Assembly (NCBI GenBank): GCA_020072585.1
Contig: JAIQGL010000002.1
Location: 1-64,000 of the forward strand
DNA from: Terriglobia bacterium
GTDB taxonomy: Bacteria; Acidobacteriota; Terriglobia; Terriglobales; Acidobacteriaceae
DNA: 64,000 bases
Direction of reading: 5' to 3'
Shown here: positions 6,481 to 15,236 of the stretch, piece after piece
Numbering within the stretch: the stretch's first letter is position 1
How the letters are laid out: each line of letters opens with the position of its first letter
Notes under the pieces: generated by a model
The model's database searches: none
The model's input: the letters and a program-made list of their open reading frames with translations, nothing else
Told to the model about the DNA's origin: nothing
Position numbers and translations under genes: made by a program

Positions 6481-7077
6481 ATGGTGCGCCGCGTTCTTAT
6501 CTTCGTAGTACTGGCCTCTTTGGCGCAGACTTTGTACAGCCAGCGGGAGTCCAGTCGGCCCGTTCCTGTGGATCTGAAGGTCCCTGATGTTGAGATCGTC
6601 AATCAGGAAGGGCAGCACCTGCGCTTTGATTCCGGCGTAATCAAGAACCGGACGGCGGTGATCAGCAGCTTTTTCACCACCTGCACCTCTTTCTGTCCGC
6701 TCACGCAGCAAAACCTGGGCAGGCTGGCCAAGGTCCTGGGCAAACGCATGGGCAGCGACGTGGTTTTTATCTCTGTAAGTATTGATCCGGTCAATGACAC
6801 GCCCGCACGCATGAAGGAATGGAGCGAAAAATTCCATACCGGCCCGGGATGGACACTGGCGAGCGGCAACAAGAGCGATATTGAGTCGCTGCTTAAGTCA
6901 CTCGGCTTGTATGTTGAACTGGCGGGCAGACATCAGTCGGCGGTGATTATCGGCAATCCCACAGCAGGCTGGACCCGCGCCAGCATCTGGGCAGAGCCGG
7001 AAAAATTACAGAAAGTCATCGACGGTGGATACTCTTCCGGCCACGCCGTAAACGGCGATAGCGCACGCTCACAATAA
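6481..7077 (+). CDS. SCO1/SenC/PrrC-family copper chaperone
   Basis: A 198-residue protein with an N-terminal signal peptide or anchor (residues 1-20) and a thioredoxin-like SCO domain. The copper motif CxxxC is C68-C72 (TTCTSFCPL), and the distal His lies in GRHQSAVIIG (about 150). SCO proteins deliver copper to, or reduce, the CuA site of cytochrome oxidase outside the cytoplasmic membrane. No oxidase genes are nearby, so it acts as an orphan here. The start ATG follows a GGAAGGA-containing region. Confidence 0.9.
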   Translation: MVRRVLIFVVLASLAQTLYSQRESSRPVPVDLKVPDVEIVNQEGQHLRFDSGVIKNRTAVISSFFTTCTSFCPLTQQNLGRLAKVLGKRMGSDVVFISVSIDPVNDTPARMKEWSEKFHTGPGWTLASGNKSDIESLLKSLGLYVELAGRHQSAVIIGNPTAGWTRASIWAEPEKLQKVIDGGYSSGHAVNGDSARSQ

Positions 7078-7277
7078 GTCCCGAAATAACTACAGAATTT
7101 TGAAATCCAGCTTCTCAGGATTTCCGCTCGCCCATTTCTTTTGTGCGGCATAACCATGGCCATAAAACTTTTGTACTGCTCCTCTCTGCGCAAGCTGTCA
7201 TTCGCTACCAGCCAGCAACCCAAGCTGCTGGATTCACATCACAGCTTGTACCCCTGATAGTTGGGAGCGGGAGCGCC

Positions 7278-9581
7278 ATGTCTCGGTCAAGCACGTTTTT
7301 CCGTCTATTGCAGTTTTTCTTCATTCCTATTCTTATTGCTCTTTGTGGTTGCGGCGGGGTCGGCGATGGCACCGGCGGTGGTAACAAAGGGCCTTCACAA
7401 GCTGTGATCGCATTCGCCGTCAAGCCAGACATCATTATTCAAGGGCAGAGCACCACGCTTTCCTGGCAGGTAACGAATGCCAGCACGTTTTCCATTTCGC
7501 CTTCGGTAGGGACCACTCCGCTGCCCATGACGGGCCAGGCCACGGTTTCTCCGTCGCAGACAACCACATATATCGCCACTGCGGCCGATGCCCAGGGCCG
7601 GACCGTAACATTTCCTCTCACGGTCACGGTAATTGCTGCCGGTTCTGCTCCCACAATCACGATGAGCGTCTCGCCCGGAGTCGTGGCTGCCGGACAAAAC
7701 ACTACTTTGTCCTGGGCCAGCACCAACGCCACCGCAGTCACTATCTCGCCCTCCATCCTGGCTGATGACGTCACCTCGGTTGCCCTGTCCGGGTCGATTA
7801 ATCTTGTTCCCACCGCGACCACTACGTATACCGCCACGGCCACCGGGGCCTCCGGAGTGCTGGTGCAAGCATCGACCACGGTCAATATTCTTGGCGTGAC
7901 TCTCACGGCTACGCCCAGCAAGGTGGGCCCCGGCCAGAGCGCCAGCTTGAGTTGGACAAGCACCAACGCCACAGCTCTGAGCATTGATCAGGGAGTTGGG
8001 GTGGTGAACGGACCGAGCGGCAGTCTAAGTGTTTCGCCCGCGGCCACAACTATCTATACGATTACCGCCACCAACGGCACGGCCACGGCAACGGCCACGG
8101 CTACCGTGAATGCGCCGCTGGCAGTTACTTTGAAAGCGAATCCTGAAAATATTGCTCCGGGCGGACATTCAACTTTGACCTGGGTGGCCCAGGGCGCAGC
8201 TTCTCTGAGCATCGATCAGGGCGTCGGAGCGGTTACCGGCGCGAATGGCAGCGTCTCTGTCTCGCCGGCACAAACTACTACCTACACCATCACTGCCATG
8301 GATGCGCAGGGCACCATTACCACCAGCGCGGCGACGGTAAGCGTTGGCATCAATACCGGCTTGCAGGGCATTCAACACATCATCGTGATGATGCAGGAGA
8401 ACCGCTCGTTTGACAGCTATTTCGCCAAGCTCGGTGACTATGCTGCTTCGCGCGGTATCGCCAATTACCAGATCAATGCCGGCTATGACGCGAATATTTT
8501 GCTGCCCCTTATCAACGGCGGGACGGGCCATCTTTTCCACGAACCCACCGTGCGAACGGAAAATCTCTCGCCCGCCTGGAATGAAAGCCATTTCGACGTG
8601 CATCAACTGCCGGACGGCACGTTCAAGATGGACCGCTTTGCCCTGACGACTCATTCCGTGGACCACAACTTTGATCAGAACGGCCTTAGGGCGCTCGGAC
8701 AATATGATCAGACGGACCTGCCCTATTACTACGAACTGGCCACTCAGTTCGCCACCAGCGATTCGTTCCATTCTTCGCTGCTGGCCAACACCGTGCCCAA
8801 CCGCCAATATATGTTCTGTGCTACCTCGCAAGGTAGAATCTTTCCCTCACCCGCCGGGTCTCCGCAGTGGACGTGCCCAACCATCTTTTCCAGCCTGCAA
8901 AATGCCGCGGTGAAATGGGCTTACTACAATAAAGACGGCATTTTCCTTGCTTCGTTCACCGATTGGAACAATCCGGCCATCCAACACAAGACCTTCCCCA
9001 TGCAAGCCTACTTTGACATCCTGGCCCGGCCCACCGCCGATCAGGACCTTGCTTCTTTCGTGTGGATCGATTCCGGTTCGGGCGGCACCGGCCTGGATGA
9101 GCATCCGGATACCAACATCCAAAAGGGAGCAGCCTACGTTAAGACCATCATCGATGCCCTGATGAACAGCCCGGCCTGGCACGATTCCATCTTCATTCTC
9201 GTTTATGACGAAGGCGGCGGGCTTTATGATCACGTGCCGCCCTTCAAAGTAGTTGCTCCGGACAATACTCCGCCGGCGCTTGGCCCCGGCGATCTGCCCG
9301 GCGACTTCACCCTGAGCGGGTTCCGCGTTCCCATGATCGTGATTTCACCTTTCGTGAAGCCGCATTTTGTCTCCCACACCAGCCGCGAGTTGACTTCGAT
9401 CCTGAAGTTGATTGAAACCCGGTTCAACCTTGCTCCTTTGACCGCGCGTGATGCCGCGGCCGACGATATGACGGAGTTCTTTGACTTCATCAATCCGCCG
9501 GCATTCCTCACGCCGCCACCGCTTCCCGCCCAGCCAACCAACGGCCTGGACGATATGACTAAAGAAGCTCCGCCGCAGTAG
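7278..9581 (+). CDS. Phosphoesterase (phospholipase C-like) lipoprotein with Ig-like repeats
   Basis: A 767-residue protein. The start at ATG 7278 gives a lipoprotein signal with a likely lipid-modified Cys25 (LCGC). Residues about 40-360 contain four repeats of roughly 80 residues with conserved 'G..TTLSW.(S)TNAT..SI' and 'VSPA.TTTYTITA' patterns; these are Ig-like beta-sandwich modules. From about residue 365 comes a PF04185-type phosphoesterase domain starting QHIIVMMQENRSFDSYF, with later landmarks HSVDHNF, SSLLANTVPNRQY, DEGGGLYDHVPP and RVPMIVISPFV. Family members cleave phospholipids or phosphodiesters outside the cell. The repeats probably project the enzyme from the outer membrane. 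It is followed by a terminator. Confidence 0.88.
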   Translation: MSRSSTFFRLLQFFFIPILIALCGCGGVGDGTGGGNKGPSQAVIAFAVKPDIIIQGQSTTLSWQVTNASTFSISPSVGTTPLPMTGQATVSPSQTTTYIATAADAQGRTVTFPLTVTVIAAGSAPTITMSVSPGVVAAGQNTTLSWASTNATAVTISPSILADDVTSVALSGSINLVPTATTTYTATATGASGVLVQASTTVNILGVTLTATPSKVGPGQSASLSWTSTNATALSIDQGVGVVNGPSGSLSVSPAATTIYTITATNGTATATATATVNAPLAVTLKANPENIAPGGHSTLTWVAQGAASLSIDQGVGAVTGANGSVSVSPAQTTTYTITAMDAQGTITTSAATVSVGINTGLQGIQHIIVMMQENRSFDSYFAKLGDYAASRGIANYQINAGYDANILLPLINGGTGHLFHEPTVRTENLSPAWNESHFDVHQLPDGTFKMDRFALTTHSVDHNFDQNGLRALGQYDQTDLPYYYELATQFATSDSFHSSLLANTVPNRQYMFCATSQGRIFPSPAGSPQWTCPTIFSSLQNAAVKWAYYNKDGIFLASFTDWNNPAIQHKTFPMQAYFDILARPTADQDLASFVWIDSGSGGTGLDEHPDTNIQKGAAYVKTIIDALMNSPAWHDSIFILVYDEGGGLYDHVPPFKVVAPDNTPPALGPGDLPGDFTLSGFRVPMIVISPFVKPHFVSHTSRELTSILKLIETRFNLAPLTARDAAADDMTEFFDFINPPAFLTPPPLPAQPTNGLDDMTKEAPPQ

Positions 9582-9604
9582 CGCGGAGTTCGCGCAAAAG
9601 GGAG

Positions 9605-9638
9605 GGCCGCAAACTCAAGCGTTGTGGCCTTTTCTTTT
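9605..9638 (+). terminator. Rho-independent terminator
   Basis: GGCCGCAA (9605-9612) pairs with TTGTGGCC (9622-9629) with one G-T pair, followed by TTTTCTTTT. It ends the phosphoesterase transcript. Confidence 0.8.
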
Positions 9639-9671
9639 CGGGTAGCATAGTGCCAGGGCGGAATTGGCTCT

Positions 9672-10700
9672 GTGCTCATTACATTTCTCATCATCTTTTC
9701 TGGCGTGCTGTTGTTGCAGGTATTGCTGCAACTGATTTGCGTGCGTCTGGATGCCCGCAAATTCCCGCCTCCCGGCGCGATCATCAAGACTCCGCGCGGG
9801 CCCATGCACGTGCGGCAAATGGGCAGCGGTGGTCCGGCCATCGTGCTGGAAGCGGGCATTGCCGCTTCCACTCTTAACTGGACCCTCCTACAGCCGCGGT
9901 TGGCAGCGTTAACCAACACGTACAGCTATGATCGTCCCGGCTACGGATGGAGTCCTTTGCTCCGCAGAGAATGCACGCTCCAGCGCATGGTCGGCGATCT
10001 CCACGAACTGGTTGTTGCTCTCAACGTGCCCAGGCCGTATGTTCTTGCCGGACATTCTTACGCCGCTTACATCCTCCGTGTTTACGCAAATCGCTTTCCC
10101 GGTGAACTCGCCGGGATCATCCTGGTGGACCCGCTCACGCCCGAAGAATGGATCAAACCAAGGCGCTTTCAGCGCTGGCAGCTGCGCCGCGGCGTCTGGT
10201 TCTCGCGGGCTGGAGCGTTGCTGGGATCGCTGGGTGTGGTGCGCTTTTGCCTCTGGCTTTTAGAGCACGGCAGTACCGCCGTGCCGCGGCGTGTCCTGAG
10301 AACATTTGGCGTAAAAGCCAGTGAAACCGGGCACCGCATCCTGGGTGAGCTTACCAAGCTGCCGCCGGACACGGTTCGTCTGATCCGCGAGCGCTGGAGC
10401 CACGCTAAATTTTTCTGGACCATGGCCCGTTATATTCAAAACCTGCCCGCTTGCGCCGCGGAGGTCGCGGGCTGTGACATTCCCGCGCATATCCCGGTCA
10501 CCGTGATCTCCGGCGCGCACCAGTCGCGCGTGCGCATAGCGGAGCACAAAGCCATCGCGGCCCGCTCTTTGCAGGGGAAACACATCATCGCCGCAAACAG
10601 CGCGCACTGGATTCACCTGGACCAGCCGGAATTGATCGTTGAAGCTTTCTGTGAAATGGCAGAAAAATTGAAGGCAGAAAATATCGAGAGCATTCAATAG
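9672..10700 (+). CDS. Membrane-anchored alpha/beta hydrolase
   Basis: A 342-residue protein starting at GTG 9672. It has an N-terminal transmembrane helix (about residues 2-24, ITFLIIFSGVLLLQVLLQLI) and an alpha/beta-hydrolase domain: YDRPGYGWSP, nucleophile motif GHSYAA (Ser about residue 128), a lid region of basic helices (about 160-240) and a C-terminal SAHWIHLDQPE with the catalytic His. The substrate is unknown; the fold and lid suggest an esterase or lipase-like enzyme. It follows the terminator of the previous gene and is probably transcribed alone. Confidence 0.85.
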   Translation: MLITFLIIFSGVLLLQVLLQLICVRLDARKFPPPGAIIKTPRGPMHVRQMGSGGPAIVLEAGIAASTLNWTLLQPRLAALTNTYSYDRPGYGWSPLLRRECTLQRMVGDLHELVVALNVPRPYVLAGHSYAAYILRVYANRFPGELAGIILVDPLTPEEWIKPRRFQRWQLRRGVWFSRAGALLGSLGVVRFCLWLLEHGSTAVPRRVLRTFGVKASETGHRILGELTKLPPDTVRLIRERWSHAKFFWTMARYIQNLPACAAEVAGCDIPAHIPVTVISGAHQSRVRIAEHKAIAARSLQGKHIIAANSAHWIHLDQPELIVEAFCEMAEKLKAENIESIQ

Positions 10701-10717
10701 CTCACTGTTGCTCTCCT

Positions 10718-10862
10718 TTTGTGTCCCTCTGTGTCTTCTAGTGGTAGAGAGCTTTCTAAAAATCCGTGTCATCTGTGTTTATCCGGGGTAAGGTTTTTAC
10801 ACTAAAAATTATTTCTGCAAGATTTCCTCCGTGTTCCTTGTGTCCTTTGTGGTTAAAGGTTT
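10718..10862. repeat. Repeat D copy (cctttgtggttaa / tttatccggggtaagg words)
   Basis: This intergenic DNA consists of words also seen at 121-142, 935-1052, 34436-34521 and 54188-54321, such as 'cctttgtggttaaagg' and 'tgtgtttatccggggtaagg'. No coding signal is present. Confidence 0.6.
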
Positions 10863-10897
10863 TGCGTATTAAAATTCGAACCGGGCTTCCACCATTC

Positions 10898-11617
10898 ATG
10901 AAAAAAGTCGTTGAACGTGAGAAAAACAAAAACTACTACCGGGTGCTCCACGTCCCTATATGGATATGGGTCTTCTGGATTCTCCCTGGGCATCTCACTG
11001 CGGCCCTCTACGCGCATGGCCCTGATCGCCGCCATTGGATCTGGCTGGCGATCGTAACCACCGTATGCATCTGGCGCGGATTTGCCGGGTATCTGCCCGG
11101 CGGCGAGCCCCGGCCTTACATTACGCATTATGGCGAGCCCAAGCCCAACCTTTGGTATCGCGTGGTCTGCTACACCGCCGCGTGGATTGATCTGCTGGTG
11201 CCTTTCACCATTAACCTGATTGGTCTTGCCATTAATTTTTTCACCGGACGCTGGATCATCAACGATCTTTTCCTCAAGCTTTATTACCCGCTGGCCGCGG
11301 CCGTGGTGGTGGCGACCGTCCTCAATTTCACCCCCCGCGCGGGCCGTTCCACGCGCAATGAAGGCGCGGAAAAAGGCTGGTTTTACGTCGCCGTTTGGAC
11401 AGTGGTTCCAACACAGCTTGCCGGCTGGGCCATGTGGCGGCTGGGAAAATACTTTGACCTCTCCACCGCCAGCCTGGGACACCTTCGTCTGGCAACTTTC
11501 CTGATTGTTGCCGGGGCTTTCTTCACTCTGGGCCTGTTGGGTAAGCTGCCGCGGACCCCGCGATACCACATTCCCGAGGGCGTCATCTCTGACATGCCGG
11601 TTTCCGCCGGCGCCTGA
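10898..11617 (+). CDS. Integral membrane protein of unknown function
   Basis: A 239-residue protein. I chose ATG 10898 because the upstream in-frame stretch to 10766 is repeat DNA. Four or five hydrophobic segments are visible: VPIWIWVFWILPGHLTAALY, WIWLAIVTTVCIW, ITLLVPFTINLIGLAINFF-like, YPLAAAVVVATVLNF, VVPTQLAGWAMW and FLIVAGAFFTLGLLG. No family signature is recognised. Charged loops such as GGEPRPYITHYGEPKP lie between helices 2 and 3. Confidence 0.75.
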   Translation: MKKVVEREKNKNYYRVLHVPIWIWVFWILPGHLTAALYAHGPDRRHWIWLAIVTTVCIWRGFAGYLPGGEPRPYITHYGEPKPNLWYRVVCYTAAWIDLLVPFTINLIGLAINFFTGRWIINDLFLKLYYPLAAAVVVATVLNFTPRAGRSTRNEGAEKGWFYVAVWTVVPTQLAGWAMWRLGKYFDLSTASLGHLRLATFLIVAGAFFTLGLLGKLPRTPRYHIPEGVISDMPVSAGA

Positions 11618-11652
11618 AGATTACAGCCGCCGCATTTCATTGGCAGCACCGA

Positions 11653-12300
11653 TCACTTCGCCAGGCAAAACGCCACGATGGTGTTCCCGCGCTGGCCGGT
11701 TTTCTTTTCCGTCTTCGCAATCAGCTTCTGTTCAAGGTCATCTGGATCGGCGACCATCTCGCAGGCAACGATCTGTTTTTCTGTTGCGCCGTGATAGCAC
11801 AATTCGCAGACAGCCAGGCCGCCTTCTTCTCCGGAGCGCACCGGCGGACCAAACGTGCGGCACGTCATCGGGCGCGCGGAATACAAATCACATGCTCCTG
11901 TGGCGGGATCAAGCGCGGGGCAAGGCTCATCATTGGCAAAATCAGCAAAGCGGGCTTCAGCATCTTCATCTTCTCCCAGAATGCCGGTCTTTGGATTGCC
12001 AGGAAAAGTGGGCGAGAGTCGCGTCACCGCCTGCTGCGCGCGTTTGCGGACCTGCGCCGCGCGTTGTGGATCGCTGGTTTTGAGATCAGCCAGGCCTTTG
12101 CGCAAACGCATGGCATCAAGCTGGCTGATGGCGAATGGTCCGTAGCAGCATTGCGTGCAGCCCTTGCGGCATGCCAGCCAATCTCCGCTTTTGCGTGCGG
12201 TTGCAGCCAGGGCGGCATCCACAATCTGGATCAATTTCTGGTCGGCCGCGGGCAGGGAAGTACGCACACTCAAAGCATACCCCAATAAGACATTCCGCAT
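11653..12300 (-). CDS. YkgJ-family cysteine-cluster protein
   Basis: About 215 residues. The Cys pattern CRKGCTQCCYGPF near the N-terminus, followed by C-P-ALDPATGACDLYSARPMTCR and a C-terminal CELCYHG, is typical of the YkgJ (UPF0153) putative Zn/Fe-binding family. The biochemical role of the family is unknown. The start is uncertain: ATG 12300 lies at the end of a terminator T-run and has no ribosome binding site, whereas in-frame TTG 12273 and GTG 12267 follow GGGG. A terminator separates it from the upstream gene at 12752-12360. Confidence 0.8.
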   Translation of the reverse strand: MRNVLLGYALSVRTSLPAADQKLIQIVDAALAATARKSGDWLACRKGCTQCCYGPFAISQLDAMRLRKGLADLKTSDPQRAAQVRKRAQQAVTRLSPTFPGNPKTGILGEDEDAEARFADFANDEPCPALDPATGACDLYSARPMTCRTFGPPVRSGEEGGLAVCELCYHGATEKQIVACEMVADPDDLEQKLIAKTEKKTGQRGNTIVAFCLAK

Positions 12301-12331
12301 AAAAAACGGGCGAAGCTGGTTTGCTCCGCCC
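12301..12331 (-). terminator. Rho-independent terminator
   Basis: Reading on the minus strand, GGGCGGAGC (12331-12323) pairs with GCTTCGCCC (12316-12308) and is followed by G and six T. It ends the 12752-12360 transcript. Confidence 0.85.
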
Positions 12332-12359
12332 ATCTGCTCTGGCTGGCAATGGTTGCTGG

Positions 12360-12752
12360 TTATTTCTTTTCTTCTGCCTTCTGTTCCTTGCCCGTCTGCT
12401 TGGCCTTGCGCAGCATTGAGATTTTCTCAACATTCACGGAGTGGTCGGTCTCGTTTAGTTTGGCCTTGATCCGCACATGATGGCCTTCGTGGCCCTTCAC
12501 TGCATCCATGTTTTCGATGTTCCAGGCCTGTTTGTCTTTGTCATTGATAAAGACCGTCTTGCCGGCTTGATCTTTGACCCATCCGGTCAGGCTCATGGTC
12601 TTGCCCTTTTCCGCGGCCTTGGCTTCTTTCTTTTCCGCCTTTTGGACCTTCTTATCTCCGGCTGTCTGTTCCTTTGTTGCGGGTTCCTGCGCCGCCATGG
12701 TCAATGAAGCTGCAATCAGGAATGCAAACAAAAATGTGGCTATGCGTTTCAT
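12360..12752 (-). CDS. Secreted Lys/Glu-rich protein with small beta domain
   Basis: A 130-residue protein with a clear signal peptide (residues 1-20, ending TMAAQ) and ribosome binding site GGAAGGAG. A Lys/Glu/Ala-rich segment spans residues 22-50. A domain of about 60 residues follows, starting MSLTGWVKDQAGKTVFINDK and running to HHVRIKAKLNE...VNVEKISML, which has the look of an OB-like DUF5818-type domain (from memory). It ends in another Lys/Glu-rich tail. It is probably periplasmic. It is transcribed alone and followed by a terminator. Confidence 0.8.
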   Translation of the reverse strand: MKRIATFLFAFLIAASLTMAAQEPATKEQTAGDKKVQKAEKKEAKAAEKGKTMSLTGWVKDQAGKTVFINDKDKQAWNIENMDAVKGHEGHHVRIKAKLNETDHSVNVEKISMLRKAKQTGKEQKAEEKK

Positions 12753-12880
12753 CAGAGTGTGCTCCTTCCGTCGGTTCGTTCTCTACTCCGGCTAAGATGC
12801 TGGGCAGTGCCGAAAGGAGGGCTGCCATCGTTATACAAACAAATCACTTAGGCAACACCTGGTTTGAGAAAATGTTGCGG

Positions 12881-13420
12881 TCAGGCCTTCAGTTTTTCGC
12901 CGAATTTCTGTTCAAACTTCTTGACCTTGGGCGCTACCACAAACTGGCAGTAAGGCTGGCTCCCGTTATTGGCGAAGTATTCCTGGTGATAATCTTCAGC
13001 GATAAAAAATTTGCTCGCCGGTTCCAGTGACGTAACGATTGGGTTTGGCCAGGTGCGCGCCGCTGTCAGCTCGTCGATCTTCTTTTTTGCTTCACGCTGT
13101 TGTTCTTCTGAAGCGTAGAAGATCACCGAGCGGTATTGTGCGCCCATATCGTCGCCCTGGCGGTTGAGCGTTGTGGGATCGTGGATGGCAAAAAACACAT
13201 CCAGAATTTCCTTGAAGCTTACCTTGCCGGGATCAAAGGTAACGCGCACCACCTCAACGTGCCCGGTATCGCCATTGCACACCTGGCGGTAGGTCGGATT
13301 GTCAACGTGGCCTCCCATGTAGCCTGACTCGACCGAGGTGACGCCCTCCATGCGGTCAAACACCGCTTCAAGACACCAGAAACAGCCGCCGCCCAAAACT
13401 ATAGTCTGTAAATTTTCCAT
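12881..13420 (-). CDS. msrA: Peptide methionine sulfoxide reductase MsrA
   Basis: A 179-residue cytoplasmic enzyme reducing methionine-S-sulfoxide in proteins and free methionine. The signature GGGCFWCLE near the N-terminus has catalytic Cys13 and Cys16. Other conserved blocks are GYMGGHVDNPTYRQVC, GDTGHVEVV, FFAIHDPTTLNRQGDD.GAQYRSVIF split across residues 80-100, and FFIAEDYHQEYF. Length and motifs match free-standing MsrA. No msrB is present nearby. Confidence 0.96.
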   Translation of the reverse strand: MENLQTIVLGGGCFWCLEAVFDRMEGVTSVESGYMGGHVDNPTYRQVCNGDTGHVEVVRVTFDPGKVSFKEILDVFFAIHDPTTLNRQGDDMGAQYRSVIFYASEEQQREAKKKIDELTAARTWPNPIVTSLEPASKFFIAEDYHQEYFANNGSQPYCQFVVAPKVKKFEQKFGEKLKA

Positions 13421-13546
13421 AAAGATTGGATGCCTTTGCGCTCTGAAAGTTCCATTCCCTGCGTGCTGAACAGATGCCTGACAGATTACTCATGATTGAG
13501 GGCGCCTGACAACTCCACGCCGCCAGAATGACTCTTATAGAAATCC

Positions 13547-14581
13547 ATGAGAGCTGAAAATATAAAAAAGCTATTGGCGCGCCGGCAGGCCGCGCTTCTC
13601 CATAATCCGTTCTTTGCCTTGATCTTGTGCGTCCTGGTGACGTCGTTTACCGCTTTCGGGCATGCCCAGGTGACCATCGCCCAGATTAGTGACACGCATC
13701 TCGGGGAATCCCATTCACCGCATGCATTCGATAACTTGCGCCGCGCGGTGGATATGGTGAACGCTCGCCATCCTGATGCAGTAATCGTCAGCGGCGATAT
13801 CGGCGAAAACTATGACGAGTGGCTCCGCGCCCGCGGCATTTTAAAGTGGCTGCATGCACCCACGTACTATGCTCCCGGAAACCACGATGTTCACAGCAAT
13901 GACGTTGAGCGCTATCGCGGCGTTTTTGGTCCGGACTACTATCGCTTCCAGGTAAAAGGCGTGACCTTCCTCGTCATCGACTCCCAGCTTCTGGGAAACT
14001 TTGACCAGTTTGACGCCCAGTCACCGCCGCCGCTGCCGCCGCAGGCGGAACGCGAATCACAAAAGATGCTCTCCTGGCTCGCGCATCAAGCTCCTGGCTC
14101 TGAAGCTGACAATCGCAACCGCCGCCGCTGGTGGAATTTTGGCAGAAGTCGCGATGACCAGCGGCAGGCCCCGCCGCGTGGCGATGCCGGCGATGCGAAT
14201 GACCGCCGCAGCGGTCCAGACGATGACCGCCGAGATAGCGCCGGCGATAGCGATGATCGCGGAGGGGGAATTGTCATCGGCATCCAGCACATTCCGGCCT
14301 ACCGCTCTGACGTGCCGCCCGATCAAAAACCGTACTGGGTCATCAGTGAGCCGTATCGCTCGCGCGAGATGGATCTGCTCCACAAGCTGGGGGTAAGACA
14401 CATGCTGGTGGGGCACTGGCACGTGGGAAAGATTTTCCAGGCTGGCGGCGTTATCTGGCATGTTGCGCCCAGTACCAGCAGGCTGCTTCCGTGGAGCGGG
14501 CAACTTGGGTTCGCCATGCACACCATCAGCCGTGAAGGCGATGTAAGAACAGAGTTTGTGCCGTTAGGCACAGGGCCGTAA
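13547..14581 (+). CDS. Exported metallophosphoesterase (calcineurin-like)
   Basis: A 344-residue protein with a hydrophobic N-terminal export segment (about 18-40). The metal-binding motifs of the calcineurin-like fold are all visible: D49-T-H51 (ISDTHLGE), GD84 (SGDIGEN), GNHD at 111-114, QHIP and GHWH near the C-terminus. Between blocks four and five lies an Arg/Asp-rich low-complexity insertion (about residues 190-245), which is unusual for the family. It probably hydrolyses phosphomono- or diesters in the periplasm. The natural substrate is unknown. Confidence 0.88.
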   Translation: MRAENIKKLLARRQAALLHNPFFALILCVLVTSFTAFGHAQVTIAQISDTHLGESHSPHAFDNLRRAVDMVNARHPDAVIVSGDIGENYDEWLRARGILKWLHAPTYYAPGNHDVHSNDVERYRGVFGPDYYRFQVKGVTFLVIDSQLLGNFDQFDAQSPPPLPPQAERESQKMLSWLAHQAPGSEADNRNRRRWWNFGRSRDDQRQAPPRGDAGDANDRRSGPDDDRRDSAGDSDDRGGGIVIGIQHIPAYRSDVPPDQKPYWVISEPYRSREMDLLHKLGVRHMLVGHWHVGKIFQAGGVIWHVAPSTSRLLPWSGQLGFAMHTISREGDVRTEFVPLGTGP

Positions 14582-14675
14582 AACCGTGCCGTTCGTAAAA
14601 CTATGGGCCGTCTTTTATCCCGTATCCCGGCGGCGCAGCCAGTTTGGCGAATAACTCAAGGCTATGGTTCACGAG

Positions 14676-15113
14676 CTATGCCACAAGCAGATCTTCATAA
14701 CCGCGCGCCTCGATCTCTTCCCAGCTGATAGGAACGCTGACCGGCCATGGCTCAGCTACGCCCATCAGCGCTATTGCGCCGCCCAGCAGCGCCAAATTCT
14801 TGGTGAAGTTGATCATTTCATTCATGCGCTGATTCGGGTCCTGTATGTTCCAGAAATTATGCATCACCGGCGAAACTCCGGCCAGGAACCCGGCAATCGC
14901 CGCCGTGCCCAGCTTTGGTTTTACGCCCAGCAGAATGCTTGTGCCTCCCGCGATGAGTGCCACACCGGTGGCGGTGACCGCCGCTTCAGCCAGCGGAACG
15001 TTCTTCGACTGCGCGTATTGCGTCAGTGATTTGCGCTCTTTGAGATGGTTGATGCCATTGTAGAGAAAGAAACCACCAAAGATCAGACGACCGATCAGGA
15101 ATGCAGCTTTCAT
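14676..15113 (-). CDS. DoxX-family membrane protein
   Basis: A 145-residue protein. ATG 15113 was chosen over the longer frame to 15155 because GAGAGGTAGG precedes it. Four hydrophobic helices are visible: FLIGRLIFGGFFLYNGINHL, AAVTATGVALIAGGTSILLG, GTAAIAGFLAGVSPVMHNFW and LALLGGAIALMGVA. The first includes the DoxX-type GRLIFGGFFLYNGINH. DoxX proteins are small membrane proteins linked to redox or quinone functions. The specific role here is unknown. Confidence 0.88.
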   Translation of the reverse strand: MKAAFLIGRLIFGGFFLYNGINHLKERKSLTQYAQSKNVPLAEAAVTATGVALIAGGTSILLGVKPKLGTAAIAGFLAGVSPVMHNFWNIQDPNQRMNEMINFTKNLALLGGAIALMGVAEPWPVSVPISWEEIEARGYEDLLVA

Positions 15114-15236
15114 TTTGAATCCTACCTCTCGCACACAATGATTCGCCCCCTCCACTAGGATTCGAGTTTGCGGAACTGGGTGGCCAGCATCCCGGCTTGG
15201 GATTTATTACAAGCTGTTCAGCGAAATGTCGGGGCC